A stretch of DNA of 64,000 nt, taken from Chania fonticola_B (GTDB taxonomy: Bacteria > Pseudomonadota > Gammaproteobacteria > Enterobacterales > Enterobacteriaceae). The stretch lies in the NCBI RefSeq assembly GCF_048537545.1, contig NZ_CP183218.1; one strand, written 5' to 3'. Position 1 is the first letter of the stretch; every line of letters starts with the position of its first letter. The translations under genes were made by a program, and so were the position numbers. Of the stretch, positions 9,133 to 18,630 are shown piece by piece. The notes under the pieces were generated by a model, which saw nothing but the letters and a program-made list of their open reading frames with translations, was not told the origin of the DNA and made no database searches.

Positions 9133-10413
9133 TTGTTTGACCGTTATGAAGCCGGTGAGCAGGCCGTCCTGGTTCATATCTATTTCTCGCAAGACAAAGA
9201 TACAGAAGATCTCAGTGAGTTCGAATCGCTGGTGTCCTCTGCGGGCGTTGAGGCTTTGCAAGTGGTTACTGGTAGCCGCAAAGCACCTCACCCAAAATAC
9301 TTTGTCGGTGAAGGAAAGGCCGAAGAAATTGCAGATGCGGTGAAAGCCAGCGGCGCGTCTGTTGTCCTGTTTGATCACGCCCTTTCCGCAGCGCAGGAGA
9401 GAAATCTCGAACGCCTGTGTGAATGCCGGGTGATCGATCGCACCGGGTTGATTCTCGACATCTTTGCCCAGCGTGCCCGTACCCATGAAGGTAAGCTGCA
9501 GGTAGAGTTGGCGCAATTGCGTCATATTGCCACTCGTCTGGTTCGTGGTTGGACTCACCTTGAACGTCAGAAAGGGGGGATTGGCCTACGCGGGCCGGGG
9601 GAGACTCAGTTAGAAACTGACCGTCGTCTGCTACGCGATCGCATCAGTCTGATTCTGCGCCGCCTTGAGCGCGTAGAGAAGCAGCGCGATCAAGGGCGAC
9701 GAGCGCGTACCCGTGCAGATGTGCCAACCGTATCGCTGGTGGGTTACACCAACGCAGGCAAATCAACCCTGTTTAACCGAATTACGTCTGCCGGAGTGTA
9801 TGTGGCGGACCAGCTATTTGCCACCCTGGATCCTACCCTGCGGCGTATTGACGTGGCGGACGTAGGCGATACCGTGTTGGCGGATACCGTAGGCTTTATC
9901 CGGCACTTGCCGCACGATCTTGTTGCCGCGTTCAAAGCGACACTGCAAGAGACGCGCCAGGCCTCTCTGTTGTTACATGTGATCGACGCTGCGGATACCC
10001 GGGTGGATGAAAACATTGAAGCGGTGAACTCCGTGTTGGCAGAGATTGAGTCGGATGAGATCCCTACACTGTTAGTGATGAACAAAATAGATATGCTGGA
10101 TGATTTTGTCCCGCGTATCGATCGCAACGAGGAAAATTTACCGATCCGAGTGTGGCTGTCCGCCGCCAGCGGTGAAGGTATCCCGTTGCTATTTCAGGCG
10201 TTGACGGAGCGCTTATCGGGGGAAATCGCGCATTTTGAGCTGCGCTTACCGCCACAGGCAGGCCGTCTTCGTAGCCGTTTCTACCAGCTTCAGGCGATCG
10301 AAAAAGAGTGGAATGAAGAGGACGGCAGTATCGGCGTGGTGGTGCGTATGCCGATCGTGGAGTGGCGTCGCCTCTGCAAGCAGGAACAGGAACTGATTAA
10401 CTTTATCGTATGA
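9133..10413 (+). CDS. hflX: ribosome-associated GTPase HflX
   Basis: HflX is a GTPase that binds the 50S subunit and splits stalled or heat-damaged ribosomes. The N-terminal HflX domain (about 1-180, including GPGETQLETDRR) precedes the G domain, with G1 GYTNAGKS near residue 204, G3 DTVGF and G4 NKID. The start is TTG at 9133: it gives the conserved MFDRYEAGEQAVLVHIYF N terminus and no ATG fits. 426 residues is full length. It lies between hfq and hflK as in E. coli. Confidence 0.97.
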   Translation: MFDRYEAGEQAVLVHIYFSQDKDTEDLSEFESLVSSAGVEALQVVTGSRKAPHPKYFVGEGKAEEIADAVKASGASVVLFDHALSAAQERNLERLCECRVIDRTGLILDIFAQRARTHEGKLQVELAQLRHIATRLVRGWTHLERQKGGIGLRGPGETQLETDRRLLRDRISLILRRLERVEKQRDQGRRARTRADVPTVSLVGYTNAGKSTLFNRITSAGVYVADQLFATLDPTLRRIDVADVGDTVLADTVGFIRHLPHDLVAAFKATLQETRQASLLLHVIDAADTRVDENIEAVNSVLAEIESDEIPTLLVMNKIDMLDDFVPRIDRNEENLPIRVWLSAASGEGIPLLFQALTERLSGEIAHFELRLPPQAGRLRSRFYQLQAIEKEWNEEDGSIGVVVRMPIVEWRRLCKQEQELINFIV

Positions 10414-10505
10414 TCATATCCTGTTACATTTGTGTGCCCGCTCAATAGAAGAGTGGGCTAAGCATTAGCCTGAAGTACCCAATCACAGAATAATGGAGCT
10501 AAAAC

Positions 10506-11774
10506 ATGGCGTGGAATCAGCCCGGTAATAACGGACAGGACCGCGACCCGTGGGGGAGCAGCAATAATAATGGCGGCAACTCTGGCGGTAACAATAAAGG
10601 CGGTCGCGATCAAGGGCCACCGGATTTAGACGATATCTTCCGCAAGCTGAGCAAGAAATTGAGCAGCCTGACCGGCGGTGGCAAAGGCTCCAACGGCAAT
10701 AACGGCGGCGGCACGGGGTCAATCGGGCCGGGATTCAGTGGCAAGATTGTCGGCATCGCTGCGGTTGCGGTGGTGGTGATCTGGGCCGCCAGCGGTTTCT
10801 ATACCATCAAAGAAGCCGAGCGTGGTGTAGTCACTCGCTTTGGTAAATTCAGCCATCTGGTGCAGCCAGGTCTGAACTGGAAACCGACGTTTATCGATCA
10901 GGTTCGCCCGGTTAACGTGGAGTCGGTCCGTGACCTGTCCGCGTCCGGTGTGATGCTGACTTCCGATGAGAACGTGGTGCGTGTCGAGATGAACGTGCAG
11001 TACCGCGTTTCCGATCCGGCAGCCTATCTGTTCAGCGTAACCGATGCCAACGACAGCCTGAGACAGGCGACAGACAGCGCATTGCGTGGTGTTATCGGTA
11101 AATACACCATGGACAAGATCCTGACCGAAGGCCGTACCATCGTCCGTAGCGACACTCAGCGTGTACTGGAAGATACCATCCGTCCGTACAAAATGGGTAT
11201 CACTCTGCTGGACGTCAACTTCCAGGCTGCACGTCCGCCGGAAGAGGTGAAAGCCGCGTTTGATGATGCGATCGCCGCACGTGAGAACGAGCAGCAATCC
11301 ATTCGTGAAGCAGAAGCTTACGCCAACGAAGTCCAGCCGCGTGCCAACGGTGCTGCACAGCGCCTGCTGGAAAATGCGCGCGCCTACCAGGCCCAGACCG
11401 TTCTGGAAGCCCAGGGTGAGGTTGCTCGTTTCGCCAAGCTGTTGCCGGAGTACAAAGCCGCACCGGAAATTACCCGTGAGCGTCTGTACCTCGAAACCAT
11501 GGAAAAAGTGCTGAGCCACACCCGTAAGGTGTTGGTGGCAGACAATAAAGGCAATAACAATCTGATGGTGCTGCCACTGGATCAGATGCTGCGCGGTGCC
11601 GGTAAGTCGGCTACCGAAGGCAGCAAAGATGCCGGGCAGAACCTTCTCGCCCCTGCGCCAGCCTCGGCTCCTTCATCGGAGGCGAGCACCAGCAGTTCCA
11701 GCAGTGGTTCCATCATGGACCAACGCCGGGCTAATGCGCAGCGTAGCGACAACACACGCGTAGGGAGAGAATAA
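10506..11774 (+). CDS. hflK: FtsH protease modulator HflK
   Basis: HflK is a SPFH-family inner-membrane protein that assembles with HflC into a large periplasmic cage around FtsH and modulates membrane protein turnover. The protein starts with a Gly/Asn/Gln-rich cytoplasmic region (1-75), then one membrane segment (about 78-97, IVGIAAVAVVVIWAASGFY), an SPFH domain (about 98-290), a coiled coil rich in Ala/Glu, and a Ser-rich tail. 422 residues is typical. hflC starts 3 bp after the stop, so the two are cotranslated. FtsH itself is encoded at the end of this window. Confidence 0.97.
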   Translation: MAWNQPGNNGQDRDPWGSSNNNGGNSGGNNKGGRDQGPPDLDDIFRKLSKKLSSLTGGGKGSNGNNGGGTGSIGPGFSGKIVGIAAVAVVVIWAASGFYTIKEAERGVVTRFGKFSHLVQPGLNWKPTFIDQVRPVNVESVRDLSASGVMLTSDENVVRVEMNVQYRVSDPAAYLFSVTDANDSLRQATDSALRGVIGKYTMDKILTEGRTIVRSDTQRVLEDTIRPYKMGITLLDVNFQAARPPEEVKAAFDDAIAARENEQQSIREAEAYANEVQPRANGAAQRLLENARAYQAQTVLEAQGEVARFAKLLPEYKAAPEITRERLYLETMEKVLSHTRKVLVADNKGNNNLMVLPLDQMLRGAGKSATEGSKDAGQNLLAPAPASAPSSEASTSSSSSGSIMDQRRANAQRSDNTRVGRE

Positions 11775-11777
11775 TCA

Positions 11778-12788
11778 ATGCGTAAGTCTTTCATAGTTAT
11801 CCTCGCGGTGGTGTTGGTAGCCCTTTACGCCTCAATGTTTGTGGTTCAGGAAGGCGAGCGCGGCATCGTGCTGCGTTTCAGTAAAGTCCTGCGCGACAGC
11901 GAAAACAAACCGCTGGTTTATGCACCGGGTCTGCACTTCAAGATCCCGTTTATTGAAACCGTGAAAATGCTGGATGCTCGTATCCAGACCATGGACAACC
12001 AGGCCGATCGCTTCGTGACCAGCGAGAAGAAAGACCTGATCGTCGACTCCTATCTGAAATGGCGTATCAGTGATTTCAGCCGCTACTACCTGGCCACCGG
12101 TGGTGGTGACGTTTCTCAGGCGGAACTGCTGCTGAAACGCAAGTTCAACGACCGTCTGCGTTCCGAGATTGGCCGTTTGGACGTGCGTGATATCGTGACC
12201 GACTCCCGTGGCCGTCTGATGGCAGACGTGCGTGATGCGTTGAACACCGGTACCGTGGGTGACGGCGAAGAAGCCGCCGCTACCGAAGCCGATGACGCTA
12301 TTGCTTCTGCTGCAGCCCGTGTTGAGCGTGAAACCAATGGCAAACAGCCAGCGGTTAACCCGAACAGCATGGCGGCACTGGGTATTGAAGTGGTGGACGT
12401 GCGTATCAAGCAGATCAACCTGCCTGCGGAAGTGTCCGATGCGATCTTCCAGCGTATGCGTGCAGAGCGTGAGGCGGTAGCCCGTCGTCACCGTTCACAA
12501 GGTAAGGAAGAGGCTGAGAAGCTCAAAGCCACCGCCGACTACGAAGTGACCCGTACCATCGCGGAAGCCGAGCGTCAGGCGCGTATCACCCGCGGTGCGG
12601 GCGATGCGGAAGCAGCTAAACTGTTTGCCGATGCCTTCAGTCAGGATCCGGATTTCTATGCCTTCATCCGTAGCCTGCGTGCTTATGAAACCAGCTTCGG
12701 CCCTGGCAACCAGGACGTGTTGGTGTTGAGCCCGGACAGCGATTTCTTCCGCTACATGAAGTCGCCGGTTGCTACGCGCAACAGATAA
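11778..12788 (+). CDS. hflC: FtsH protease modulator HflC
   Basis: HflC is the partner of HflK in the FtsH-associated membrane complex. A signal-anchor segment (about 5-22) is followed directly by the SPFH domain beginning with EGERGIVLRFSKV, then a helical part with EAERQARITRGAGDAEAAK. 336 residues is normal. An intrinsic terminator follows about 65 bp after the stop, closing the hflX-hflK-hflC unit. Confidence 0.97.
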   Translation: MRKSFIVILAVVLVALYASMFVVQEGERGIVLRFSKVLRDSENKPLVYAPGLHFKIPFIETVKMLDARIQTMDNQADRFVTSEKKDLIVDSYLKWRISDFSRYYLATGGGDVSQAELLLKRKFNDRLRSEIGRLDVRDIVTDSRGRLMADVRDALNTGTVGDGEEAAATEADDAIASAAARVERETNGKQPAVNPNSMAALGIEVVDVRIKQINLPAEVSDAIFQRMRAEREAVARRHRSQGKEEAEKLKATADYEVTRTIAEAERQARITRGAGDAEAAKLFADAFSQDPDFYAFIRSLRAYETSFGPGNQDVLVLSPDSDFFRYMKSPVATRNR

Positions 12789-12853
12789 CGTCAGCATGAT
12801 GGCGATCCCCGATAGCTTTCAGGCCATGGTTTGAAACAACAGGGGTAGAACCA

Positions 12854-12887
12854 AGGCCCGTTTAAACGCGGGCCTTTCTTTTTTTGG
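12854..12887 (+). terminator. intrinsic terminator after hflC
   Basis: AGGCCCG (12854-12860) pairs with CGGGCCT (12869-12875) across an 8-nt loop and is followed by TTCTTTTTTT. It ends the hflKC transcript just before yjeT. Confidence 0.9.
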
Positions 12888-12894
12888 GGGAAGG

Positions 12895-13095
12895 ATGAAT
12901 TCGACAATCTGGCTGGCGCTTGGGTTGGTTTTGGTGCTGGAAGGGCTGGGGCCGATGTTGTTCCCACAGGCTTGGCGTAAAATGGTTCAGACAATGTCGC
13001 AACTACCCGATGCTACGCTGCGGCGTTTTGGTGGGGGATTAGTGGTTGCAGGCTGTGTGATCTACTACATGTTGCGTGCACACACGGGGGTTTAA
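12895..13095 (+). CDS. yjeT: DUF2065 small membrane protein YjeT
   Basis: This 66-residue protein has two hydrophobic helices (about 4-24 and 43-60) separated by a short loop with FPQAWRKM, the pattern of the DUF2065 family. The family lies between hflC and purA throughout the enterics. Function is unknown; the ribosome site GGGGGAAGG just before the ATG is strong. It starts directly after the hflC terminator. Confidence 0.88.
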   Translation: MNSTIWLALGLVLVLEGLGPMLFPQAWRKMVQTMSQLPDATLRRFGGGLVVAGCVIYYMLRAHTGV

Positions 13096-13112
13096 AGTTT
13101 AGCCGAAAAAGT

Positions 13113-13128
13113 ACGCAATCGTATGCTA
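13113..13128 (+). promoter_or_regulatory. possible PurR operator upstream of purA
   Basis: ACGCAATCGTATGCTA resembles the PurR box ACGCAAACGTTTNCNT in about 12 of 16 positions and lies 65 bp before the purA start. purA is a PurR target in E. coli. The match is moderate and I could not test it with a weight matrix. Confidence 0.4.
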
Positions 13129-13192
13129 AAAGTGCTGAAACTGAAGAATTAGGGTGGTAGAATCCATTTTTAAGCAACCTGGTGATTTTAAA

Positions 13193-14491
13193 ATGGGTAA
13201 GAACGTCGTCGTACTGGGCACCCAATGGGGTGACGAAGGTAAGGGTAAGGTCGTAGACCTGCTGACTGAACGGGCTCAATATGTTGTGCGCTACCAAGGT
13301 GGCCATAACGCTGGCCACACTCTGGTTATCAACGGTGAAAAAACCGTTCTTCATTTAATTCCTTCAGGTATCCTGCGTGAAAACGTGACCAGCGTCATCG
13401 GCAACGGTGTGGTTCTGGCCCCAGACGCGTTGATGAAGGAAATGGGTGAACTCGAAGCGCGCGGCATCCCGGTACGCGAACGCCTGTTACTGTCTGAAGC
13501 CTGCCCGCTGATCCTGCCTTATCACGTCGCTCTGGATAATGCGCGTGAGAAAGCGCGTGGCGCCAAAGCCATCGGCACCACCGGCCGTGGTATCGGCCCG
13601 GCTTACGAAGACAAAGTTGCCCGTCGCGGTCTGCGCGTGGGTGATCTGTTCGATAAAGCTACCTTCGCGACCAAGCTGAAAGACATCATCGATTACCATA
13701 ACTTCCAACTGGTTAACTACTACAAAGTAGAAGCCGTCGATTACCAGACCACCCTTGATTATGTGCTGTCGATTGCCGATATCCTGACCGGGATGGTAGT
13801 AGACGTCTCCGAACTGCTGGACGGTGCGCGCAAGCGTGGCGATCTGATCATGTTCGAAGGTGCACAGGGTACGCTGCTGGATATCGACCACGGTACTTAT
13901 CCGTACGTGACTTCTTCCAACACCACCGCGGGTGGCGTAGCAACCGGTTCTGGCATTGGCCCACGTTACGTGGACTACGTGCTGGGCATCGTGAAAGCCT
14001 ATTCTACCCGTGTAGGTGCAGGTCCGTTCCCAACCGAACTGTTCGACGAAACCGGCGAATACCTGTGCAAACAGGGTAATGAGTTTGGTGCTACCACTGG
14101 CCGTCGCCGTCGTACCGGCTGGCTGGATGCGGTTGCCGTTCGCCGTGCCGTGCAGATCAACTCCCTGTCTGGCTTCTGCCTGACCAAGCTGGACGTGCTG
14201 GACGGCCTGAAAGAAGTGAAGATCTGTGTGGGTTATCGCATGCCGGACGGCCGCGAAATGACCACCACGCCGCTGGCTGCAGAAGGTTGGGAAGGTATTG
14301 AGCCAATCTACGAAACCATGCCGGGCTGGAGCGAAACGACGTTTGGTGTGAAAGACTACAGCAAACTGCCACAGGCAGCGCTGAACTACATCAAACGCAT
14401 CGAAGAGCTGACTGATGTACCGGTAGATATCATCTCTACTGGCCCAGACCGTAGTGAAACCATGATCCTGCGCGATCCGTTCGACGCATAA
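13193..14491 (+). CDS. purA: adenylosuccinate synthetase
   Basis: PurA joins IMP and aspartate using GTP to form adenylosuccinate, the first committed step to AMP. The phosphate-binding loop GTQWGDEGKGK (about 8-18), QGGHNAGHT and the GTP-specific STGPDR block near the C terminus are intact. The start at 13193 gives 432 residues, the length of the E. coli enzyme; a GTG 39 bp upstream would add residues with no family similarity. A strong terminator follows. Confidence 0.99.
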   Translation: MGKNVVVLGTQWGDEGKGKVVDLLTERAQYVVRYQGGHNAGHTLVINGEKTVLHLIPSGILRENVTSVIGNGVVLAPDALMKEMGELEARGIPVRERLLLSEACPLILPYHVALDNAREKARGAKAIGTTGRGIGPAYEDKVARRGLRVGDLFDKATFATKLKDIIDYHNFQLVNYYKVEAVDYQTTLDYVLSIADILTGMVVDVSELLDGARKRGDLIMFEGAQGTLLDIDHGTYPYVTSSNTTAGGVATGSGIGPRYVDYVLGIVKAYSTRVGAGPFPTELFDETGEYLCKQGNEFGATTGRRRRTGWLDAVAVRRAVQINSLSGFCLTKLDVLDGLKEVKICVGYRMPDGREMTTTPLAAEGWEGIEPIYETMPGWSETTFGVKDYSKLPQAALNYIKRIEELTDVPVDIISTGPDRSETMILRDPFDA

Positions 14492-14510
14492 TCTGTTTAC
14501 CTACTGTCAT

Positions 14511-14542
14511 CAAACAAACCGGGCCAAGTCCCGGTTTGTTTG
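14511..14542 (+). terminator. intrinsic terminator after purA
   Basis: A perfect 13-bp stem, CAAACAAACCGGG with CCCGGTTTGTTTG, encloses a 6-nt loop; the right arm itself supplies the T-rich end. It lies 19 bp after the purA stop. Confidence 0.85.
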
Positions 14543-14710
14543 CCTCATGTATCCTCCCCGATGGCGTTTTCACCTCACAAAATCCCTTCGTTGCTCCGGT
14601 TGAGAGTCACCTATGCGCTAAATAATTAGCTGCGAACTCTCCGGCTGGTTTATCATCCAATAAGATAGTAAAGAAAATCGCCGAAAATCGGCAGATACCC
14701 AGAGGTAAAC

Positions 14711-15136
14711 GTGCAGTTAACAAGTTTTACTGACTATGGCCTACGGGCATTGATCTACATGGCATCATTGCCTGCGGACAAAATGACCAGCATCTCTGAA
14801 GTTACGGAGGTGTACGGGGTTTCCCGTAACCATATGGTAAAAATTATCAATCAGCTGAGCCGTGAAGGCTTTGTCACCGCCGTGCGGGGTAAAAACGGCG
14901 GTATACGCTTGGGTAAACCGGCTGAAAGCATCCGTATTGGCGACGTGGTGCGGGCGCTGGAGCCGCTTTCGTTGGTTAACTGCAGCAGCGATTTTTGTCA
15001 TATCACCCCAGCCTGCCGTTTGAAGCAAGTGCTCCAGCAGGCGGTAAAGAATTTCCTTGAGGAGCTGGATAGTCACACATTGGCCGACATGGTCGAAGAC
15101 AATTCACCGCTCTACAAGCTTTTGCTTGTCGAATAA
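14711..15136 (+). CDS. nsrR: nitric-oxide-sensing repressor NsrR
   Basis: NsrR is an Rrf2-family repressor that loses DNA binding when nitric oxide attacks its iron-sulfur cluster, derepressing hmp, ytfE and related genes. The winged helix includes TDYGLRALIYMA and the recognition region YGVSRNHMVKIINQLS. The three cluster cysteines are C91, C96 and C102 in the order CSSDFC...C. The start is GTG at 14711 after AGAGGTAAAC. 141 residues is normal. rnr follows 59 bp later and is probably cotranscribed. A matching operator is present in this window before ytfE (29530-29552). Confidence 0.97.
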   Translation: MQLTSFTDYGLRALIYMASLPADKMTSISEVTEVYGVSRNHMVKIINQLSREGFVTAVRGKNGGIRLGKPAESIRIGDVVRALEPLSLVNCSSDFCHITPACRLKQVLQQAVKNFLEELDSHTLADMVEDNSPLYKLLLVE

Positions 15137-15195
15137 AGCGTTACTGAGAAGACAAGGCTCAGCGACACCCTGCTGATGACAACGGAGGAACCTCA

Positions 15196-17715
15196 ATGTC
15201 ACAAGATCCATTCCTGGAACGAGAAGCAGAAAAATATGAATCCCCAATTCCTAGCCGCGAATTTATTCTGGCCCATTTAGCGAAACGTGAAACGCCGGCC
15301 AGCCGCGAAGAGTTGGGCAATGAACTGAACTTATCCGGCGAAGAAGCGCTGGAAGCCCTGCGCCGTCGCCTGCGGGCGATGGAACGTGATGGCCAGTTGG
15401 TCTTTACCCGCCGCCAGTGCTATGCCCTGCCGGAACGTCTGGACCTGCTGCGTGGCACGGTGATCGGCCACCGCGATGGCTTCGGCTTCTTGCGGGTTGA
15501 AGGGCGTAAAGACGACCTTTATCTCTCCGCCGAGCAAATGAAAATGGCCATCCACGGTGATGTGGTGTTGGCTCAACCGCTGGGCGAAGACCGCAAAGGC
15601 CGCCGCGAAGCGCGTATCGTGCGCGTCCTGGTGCCTAAAACCAGCCAGATTGTTGGTCGCTACTTCACCGATGCCGGTACCGGCTTCGTGGTGCCGGATG
15701 ACGGCCGCCTGAGCTTCGATATTCTGATCCCTGCCGACTCGGTCAGCGGAGCGCGGATGGGCTTTATGGTGGTGGTCGAGCTGACCCAGCGCCCAACGCG
15801 CCGCACCAAAGCCGTGGGCAAAATCGTCGAGATCCTGGGCGATAAAATGGGCACCAGCATGGCGGTGGATATCGCATTGCGTACCCATGAGATCCCGCAT
15901 ACCTGGCCACCTCAGGTGGAGAAGCAGGTTGCCGACCTCAGTGAGCAGGTGCCGGAGGCCGCCAAGAAAGGGCGTGTGGATCTGCGTCACCTGCCGCTGG
16001 TCACCATTGATGGCGAAGATGCCCGCGATTTCGATGATGCCGTGTACTGCGAGAAGAAACGCGGTGGCGGCTGGCGCCTGTGGGTCGCGATTGCAGATGT
16101 CAGCTACTATGTGCGCCCTCGCACGGCGTTGGATGACGAAGCCCGTAGCCGTGGCACCTCAGTCTACTTCCCGTCGGAAGTGGTACCAATGCTGCCGGAA
16201 GTGCTTTCCAACGGCCTGTGCTCGCTCAACCCGCAGGTCGACCGCCTGTGTATGGTGAGTGAGATGACCATCTCCGCATCGGGCCGTCTGTCTTCGTTTA
16301 AATTCTACGAAGCGGTAATGAGCTCCCATGCGCGCTTAACCTACACCAAGGTCTGGCATATCTTGCAGGGCGATCAGGAGCTGCGCGAGCAGTATCATCC
16401 GTTGGTCAAACACCTGCAGGAGCTGCATGCGCTGTATAAAGTGCTGGATCAGGCTCGTGCCGAACGCGGTGGTATTGCCTTCGAAACCGAAGAAGCCAAG
16501 TTTATCTTCAACGCCGAGCGCCGTATTGAGCGCGTAGAGCCAACGGTACGTAATGACGCGCACAAACTGATCGAAGAGTGCATGATCATGGCGAACGTTG
16601 CGGCGGCGCGCTTTGTTGAGAAGCATAACGAACCTGCGCTGTTCCGCGTGCACGATCGCCCAAGCGACGATCACATTTCCGCATTGCGCAGCGTGTTGAG
16701 CGAACTGGGCCTGACCCTGGGTGGAGGCCTGAAGCCGCAGCCAAAAGATTACGCCACTTTGATGGACGAAGTATCGGAACGCCCGGACCGCGAAATGCTG
16801 CAAACCATGCTGCTGCGTTCGATGAAACAGGCGATCTACGATCCGGAAAACCGTGGTCACTTCGGCCTGGCGTTGGCCTCTTATGGCCACTTTACTTCGC
16901 CGATCCGTCGTTACCCGGATCTGTCGTTGCATCGCGCCATCAAGTACGTGCTGGCGAAAGAGCAAGGTGATCAGAAAGAGCGTTGGACGCCAACCGGAGG
17001 CTGGCACAGCGATCTGGAAGAGATGCTGCAACTGGGTATGCACTGCTCGATGACCGAGCGCCGTGCCGATGAAGCTACGCGTAACGTGGCGGACTGGCTG
17101 AAGTGCGACTTTATGCAGGATCACGTCGGTGAAGTGTTTAGCGGCGTTATTGCCAGCGTCACCGGCTTTGGTTTCTTCGTCCGCCTGAGCGATCTGTTTA
17201 TCGATGGTCTGGTACACGTGTCCACGCTGGATAACGATTACTATCGCTACGATAATATCGGCCAGCGTCTGATCGGCGAATCTTCCGGCATGGTCTATCG
17301 CCTGGGGGATACGGTGGAGATCCGCGTTGAGGCCGTGCATATGGACGAACGCAAGATCGACTTCGCCCTGGTTTCCAGTACCCGCAAACCGCGTGGTGAA
17401 GGCAAAACCGAGCGCGAACGTGCCAAGAATGGCGGCCAGCGTACGCTGCGCGACGGTGCCGGAGCGGGCCGTAGTCAGGCTCAACGTAAACGCCGTGGCG
17501 GCAAGACGCCTGCCAACTTTGAGCCAGACAGCGCCTTCCGTAAAAAAGAGGGGGCCAAGGCCAAACCCGCAGACAAGGTGAAGCCAGACCCGAAGGCGAA
17601 AGCGAAAACCGATCCGAAGGCGAAAGCCAAAAAAGCGTCTGACAAAACCAAAAAGATAGCGGCCGCAACCAAAGCCAAGCGTGCCAGCAAGAAGAAAGGT
17701 GCCGAGCAGGGTTAA
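15196..17715 (+). CDS. rnr: ribonuclease R
   Basis: RNase R is a processive 3'-5' exoribonuclease that degrades structured RNA, including rRNA and defective mRNA. Domain order: N-terminal helix-turn-helix and cold-shock domains (about 1-215), RNB catalytic domain (about 260-590, with the Asp-rich DGEDARDFDDAVY metal-binding segment), S1 domain (about 645-725), and a very basic Lys/Ala-rich tail from about 740. 839 residues is slightly longer than E. coli RNase R because of the extended tail. An AACGGAGGAA ribosome site precedes the ATG. Confidence 0.98.
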   Translation: MSQDPFLEREAEKYESPIPSREFILAHLAKRETPASREELGNELNLSGEEALEALRRRLRAMERDGQLVFTRRQCYALPERLDLLRGTVIGHRDGFGFLRVEGRKDDLYLSAEQMKMAIHGDVVLAQPLGEDRKGRREARIVRVLVPKTSQIVGRYFTDAGTGFVVPDDGRLSFDILIPADSVSGARMGFMVVVELTQRPTRRTKAVGKIVEILGDKMGTSMAVDIALRTHEIPHTWPPQVEKQVADLSEQVPEAAKKGRVDLRHLPLVTIDGEDARDFDDAVYCEKKRGGGWRLWVAIADVSYYVRPRTALDDEARSRGTSVYFPSEVVPMLPEVLSNGLCSLNPQVDRLCMVSEMTISASGRLSSFKFYEAVMSSHARLTYTKVWHILQGDQELREQYHPLVKHLQELHALYKVLDQARAERGGIAFETEEAKFIFNAERRIERVEPTVRNDAHKLIEECMIMANVAAARFVEKHNEPALFRVHDRPSDDHISALRSVLSELGLTLGGGLKPQPKDYATLMDEVSERPDREMLQTMLLRSMKQAIYDPENRGHFGLALASYGHFTSPIRRYPDLSLHRAIKYVLAKEQGDQKERWTPTGGWHSDLEEMLQLGMHCSMTERRADEATRNVADWLKCDFMQDHVGEVFSGVIASVTGFGFFVRLSDLFIDGLVHVSTLDNDYYRYDNIGQRLIGESSGMVYRLGDTVEIRVEAVHMDERKIDFALVSSTRKPRGEGKTERERAKNGGQRTLRDGAGAGRSQAQRKRRGGKTPANFEPDSAFRKKEGAKAKPADKVKPDPKAKAKTDPKAKAKKASDKTKKIAAATKAKRASKKKGAEQG

Positions 17716-17775
17716 CCTGCCGCACGTTATTATCCCCGGCCGGGTCACCCCCGGCCGCACAGTTAAAAGAGCATC

Positions 17776-18507
17776 ATGAGCGAAATTATCTACGGTATTC
17801 ACGCTGTCAAAGCCCTGCTAGACAACGATCCACAACGTTTCCTGGAAGTGTTTATTCTCAAGGGGCGTGACGATCGTCGCTTGCAGCCTTTGATTGCCGA
17901 GCTGGAAGCGACCGGTATTGTGATCCAGGTGGCTAACCGCCAATGGCTGGATGAGAAGGTCGAAGGGGCCGTCCACCAGGGCATTATTGCGCGGGTGCGT
18001 GAAGGGCGGAAATATCAGGAGAACGATCTGCCTGGGCTGCTGGAAAGCGTTGAAACACCATTCCTGCTGGTGCTGGACGGCGTTACCGATCCCCATAACC
18101 TGGGGGCTTGTCTGCGCAGTGCCGATGCTGCCGGTGTCCATGCGGTGATCGTCCCACGCGATCGCTCAGCTCAACTGAACGCAACGGCGAAGAAAGTGGC
18201 CTGTGGTGCGGCCGAGAACGTCCCACTGATCACCGTCACCAACCTGGCTCGTACCCTGCGTTTGCTGCAAGAGATGAATATCTGGATCGTGGGCACGGCG
18301 GGTGAAGCCGACCACACGCTGTATCAAAGCAAAATGACCGGCCCGATGGCGCTGGTGATGGGCGCGGAAGGTGAAGGTATGCGTCGTTTGACCCGTGAAC
18401 ATTGCGACGAACTGATCAGCATTCCGATGGCCGGTACGGTTTCCTCGTTGAACGTCTCGGTAGCGACCGGTGTCTGTCTGTTTGAAGCGGTGCGTCAGCG
18501 CAGCTGA
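17776..18507 (+). CDS. rlmB: 23S rRNA 2'-O-methyltransferase RlmB
   Basis: RlmB methylates the ribose of G2251 in 23S rRNA using S-adenosylmethionine. It is a SPOUT enzyme: an N-terminal substrate-binding domain (MSEIIYGIHAVKALL...) and a C-terminal knot with DPHNLGACLRSADAAG, VMGAEGEGM and SIPMAGTVSSLNVSVATG. 243 residues is standard. It lies 60 bp after rnr; a GC hairpin (GGCCGGG with CCCGGCC, about 17736-17757) without a T tract lies in the gap. Confidence 0.97.
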   Translation: MSEIIYGIHAVKALLDNDPQRFLEVFILKGRDDRRLQPLIAELEATGIVIQVANRQWLDEKVEGAVHQGIIARVREGRKYQENDLPGLLESVETPFLLVLDGVTDPHNLGACLRSADAAGVHAVIVPRDRSAQLNATAKKVACGAAENVPLITVTNLARTLRLLQEMNIWIVGTAGEADHTLYQSKMTGPMALVMGAEGEGMRRLTREHCDELISIPMAGTVSSLNVSVATGVCLFEAVRQRS

Positions 18508-18515
18508 TGATTTAA

Positions 18516-18539
18516 TAGGGGTGAAACCTGTCACCCCTA
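18516..18539 (+). terminator. hairpin after rlmB
   Basis: TAGGGGTGA pairs perfectly with TCACCCCTA around a 6-nt loop, 8 bp after the rlmB stop. The run after it is CCTC-rich rather than T-rich, so termination may be partial. Confidence 0.5.
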
Positions 18540-18630
18540 CCTCTAATCTCCTATCTTGTGATCCCGCCAGCGGCAGAAATCCGGCTAATGACCATAATTA
18601 CCCCTGAAACGTTAATCAGGGAGCAAGCTC

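Noticed and set aside
17736..17757. GC-rich hairpin between rnr and rlmB as a terminator
   Set aside because: No T tract follows and rlmB normally shares the nsrR-rnr transcript; kept only as a note in the rlmB entry.
16336..17802. A 488-codon open frame on the minus strand opposite rnr
   Set aside because: It mirrors the codon pattern of a conserved, highly biased gene; it has no family match or ribosome site and covers the whole functional rnr.
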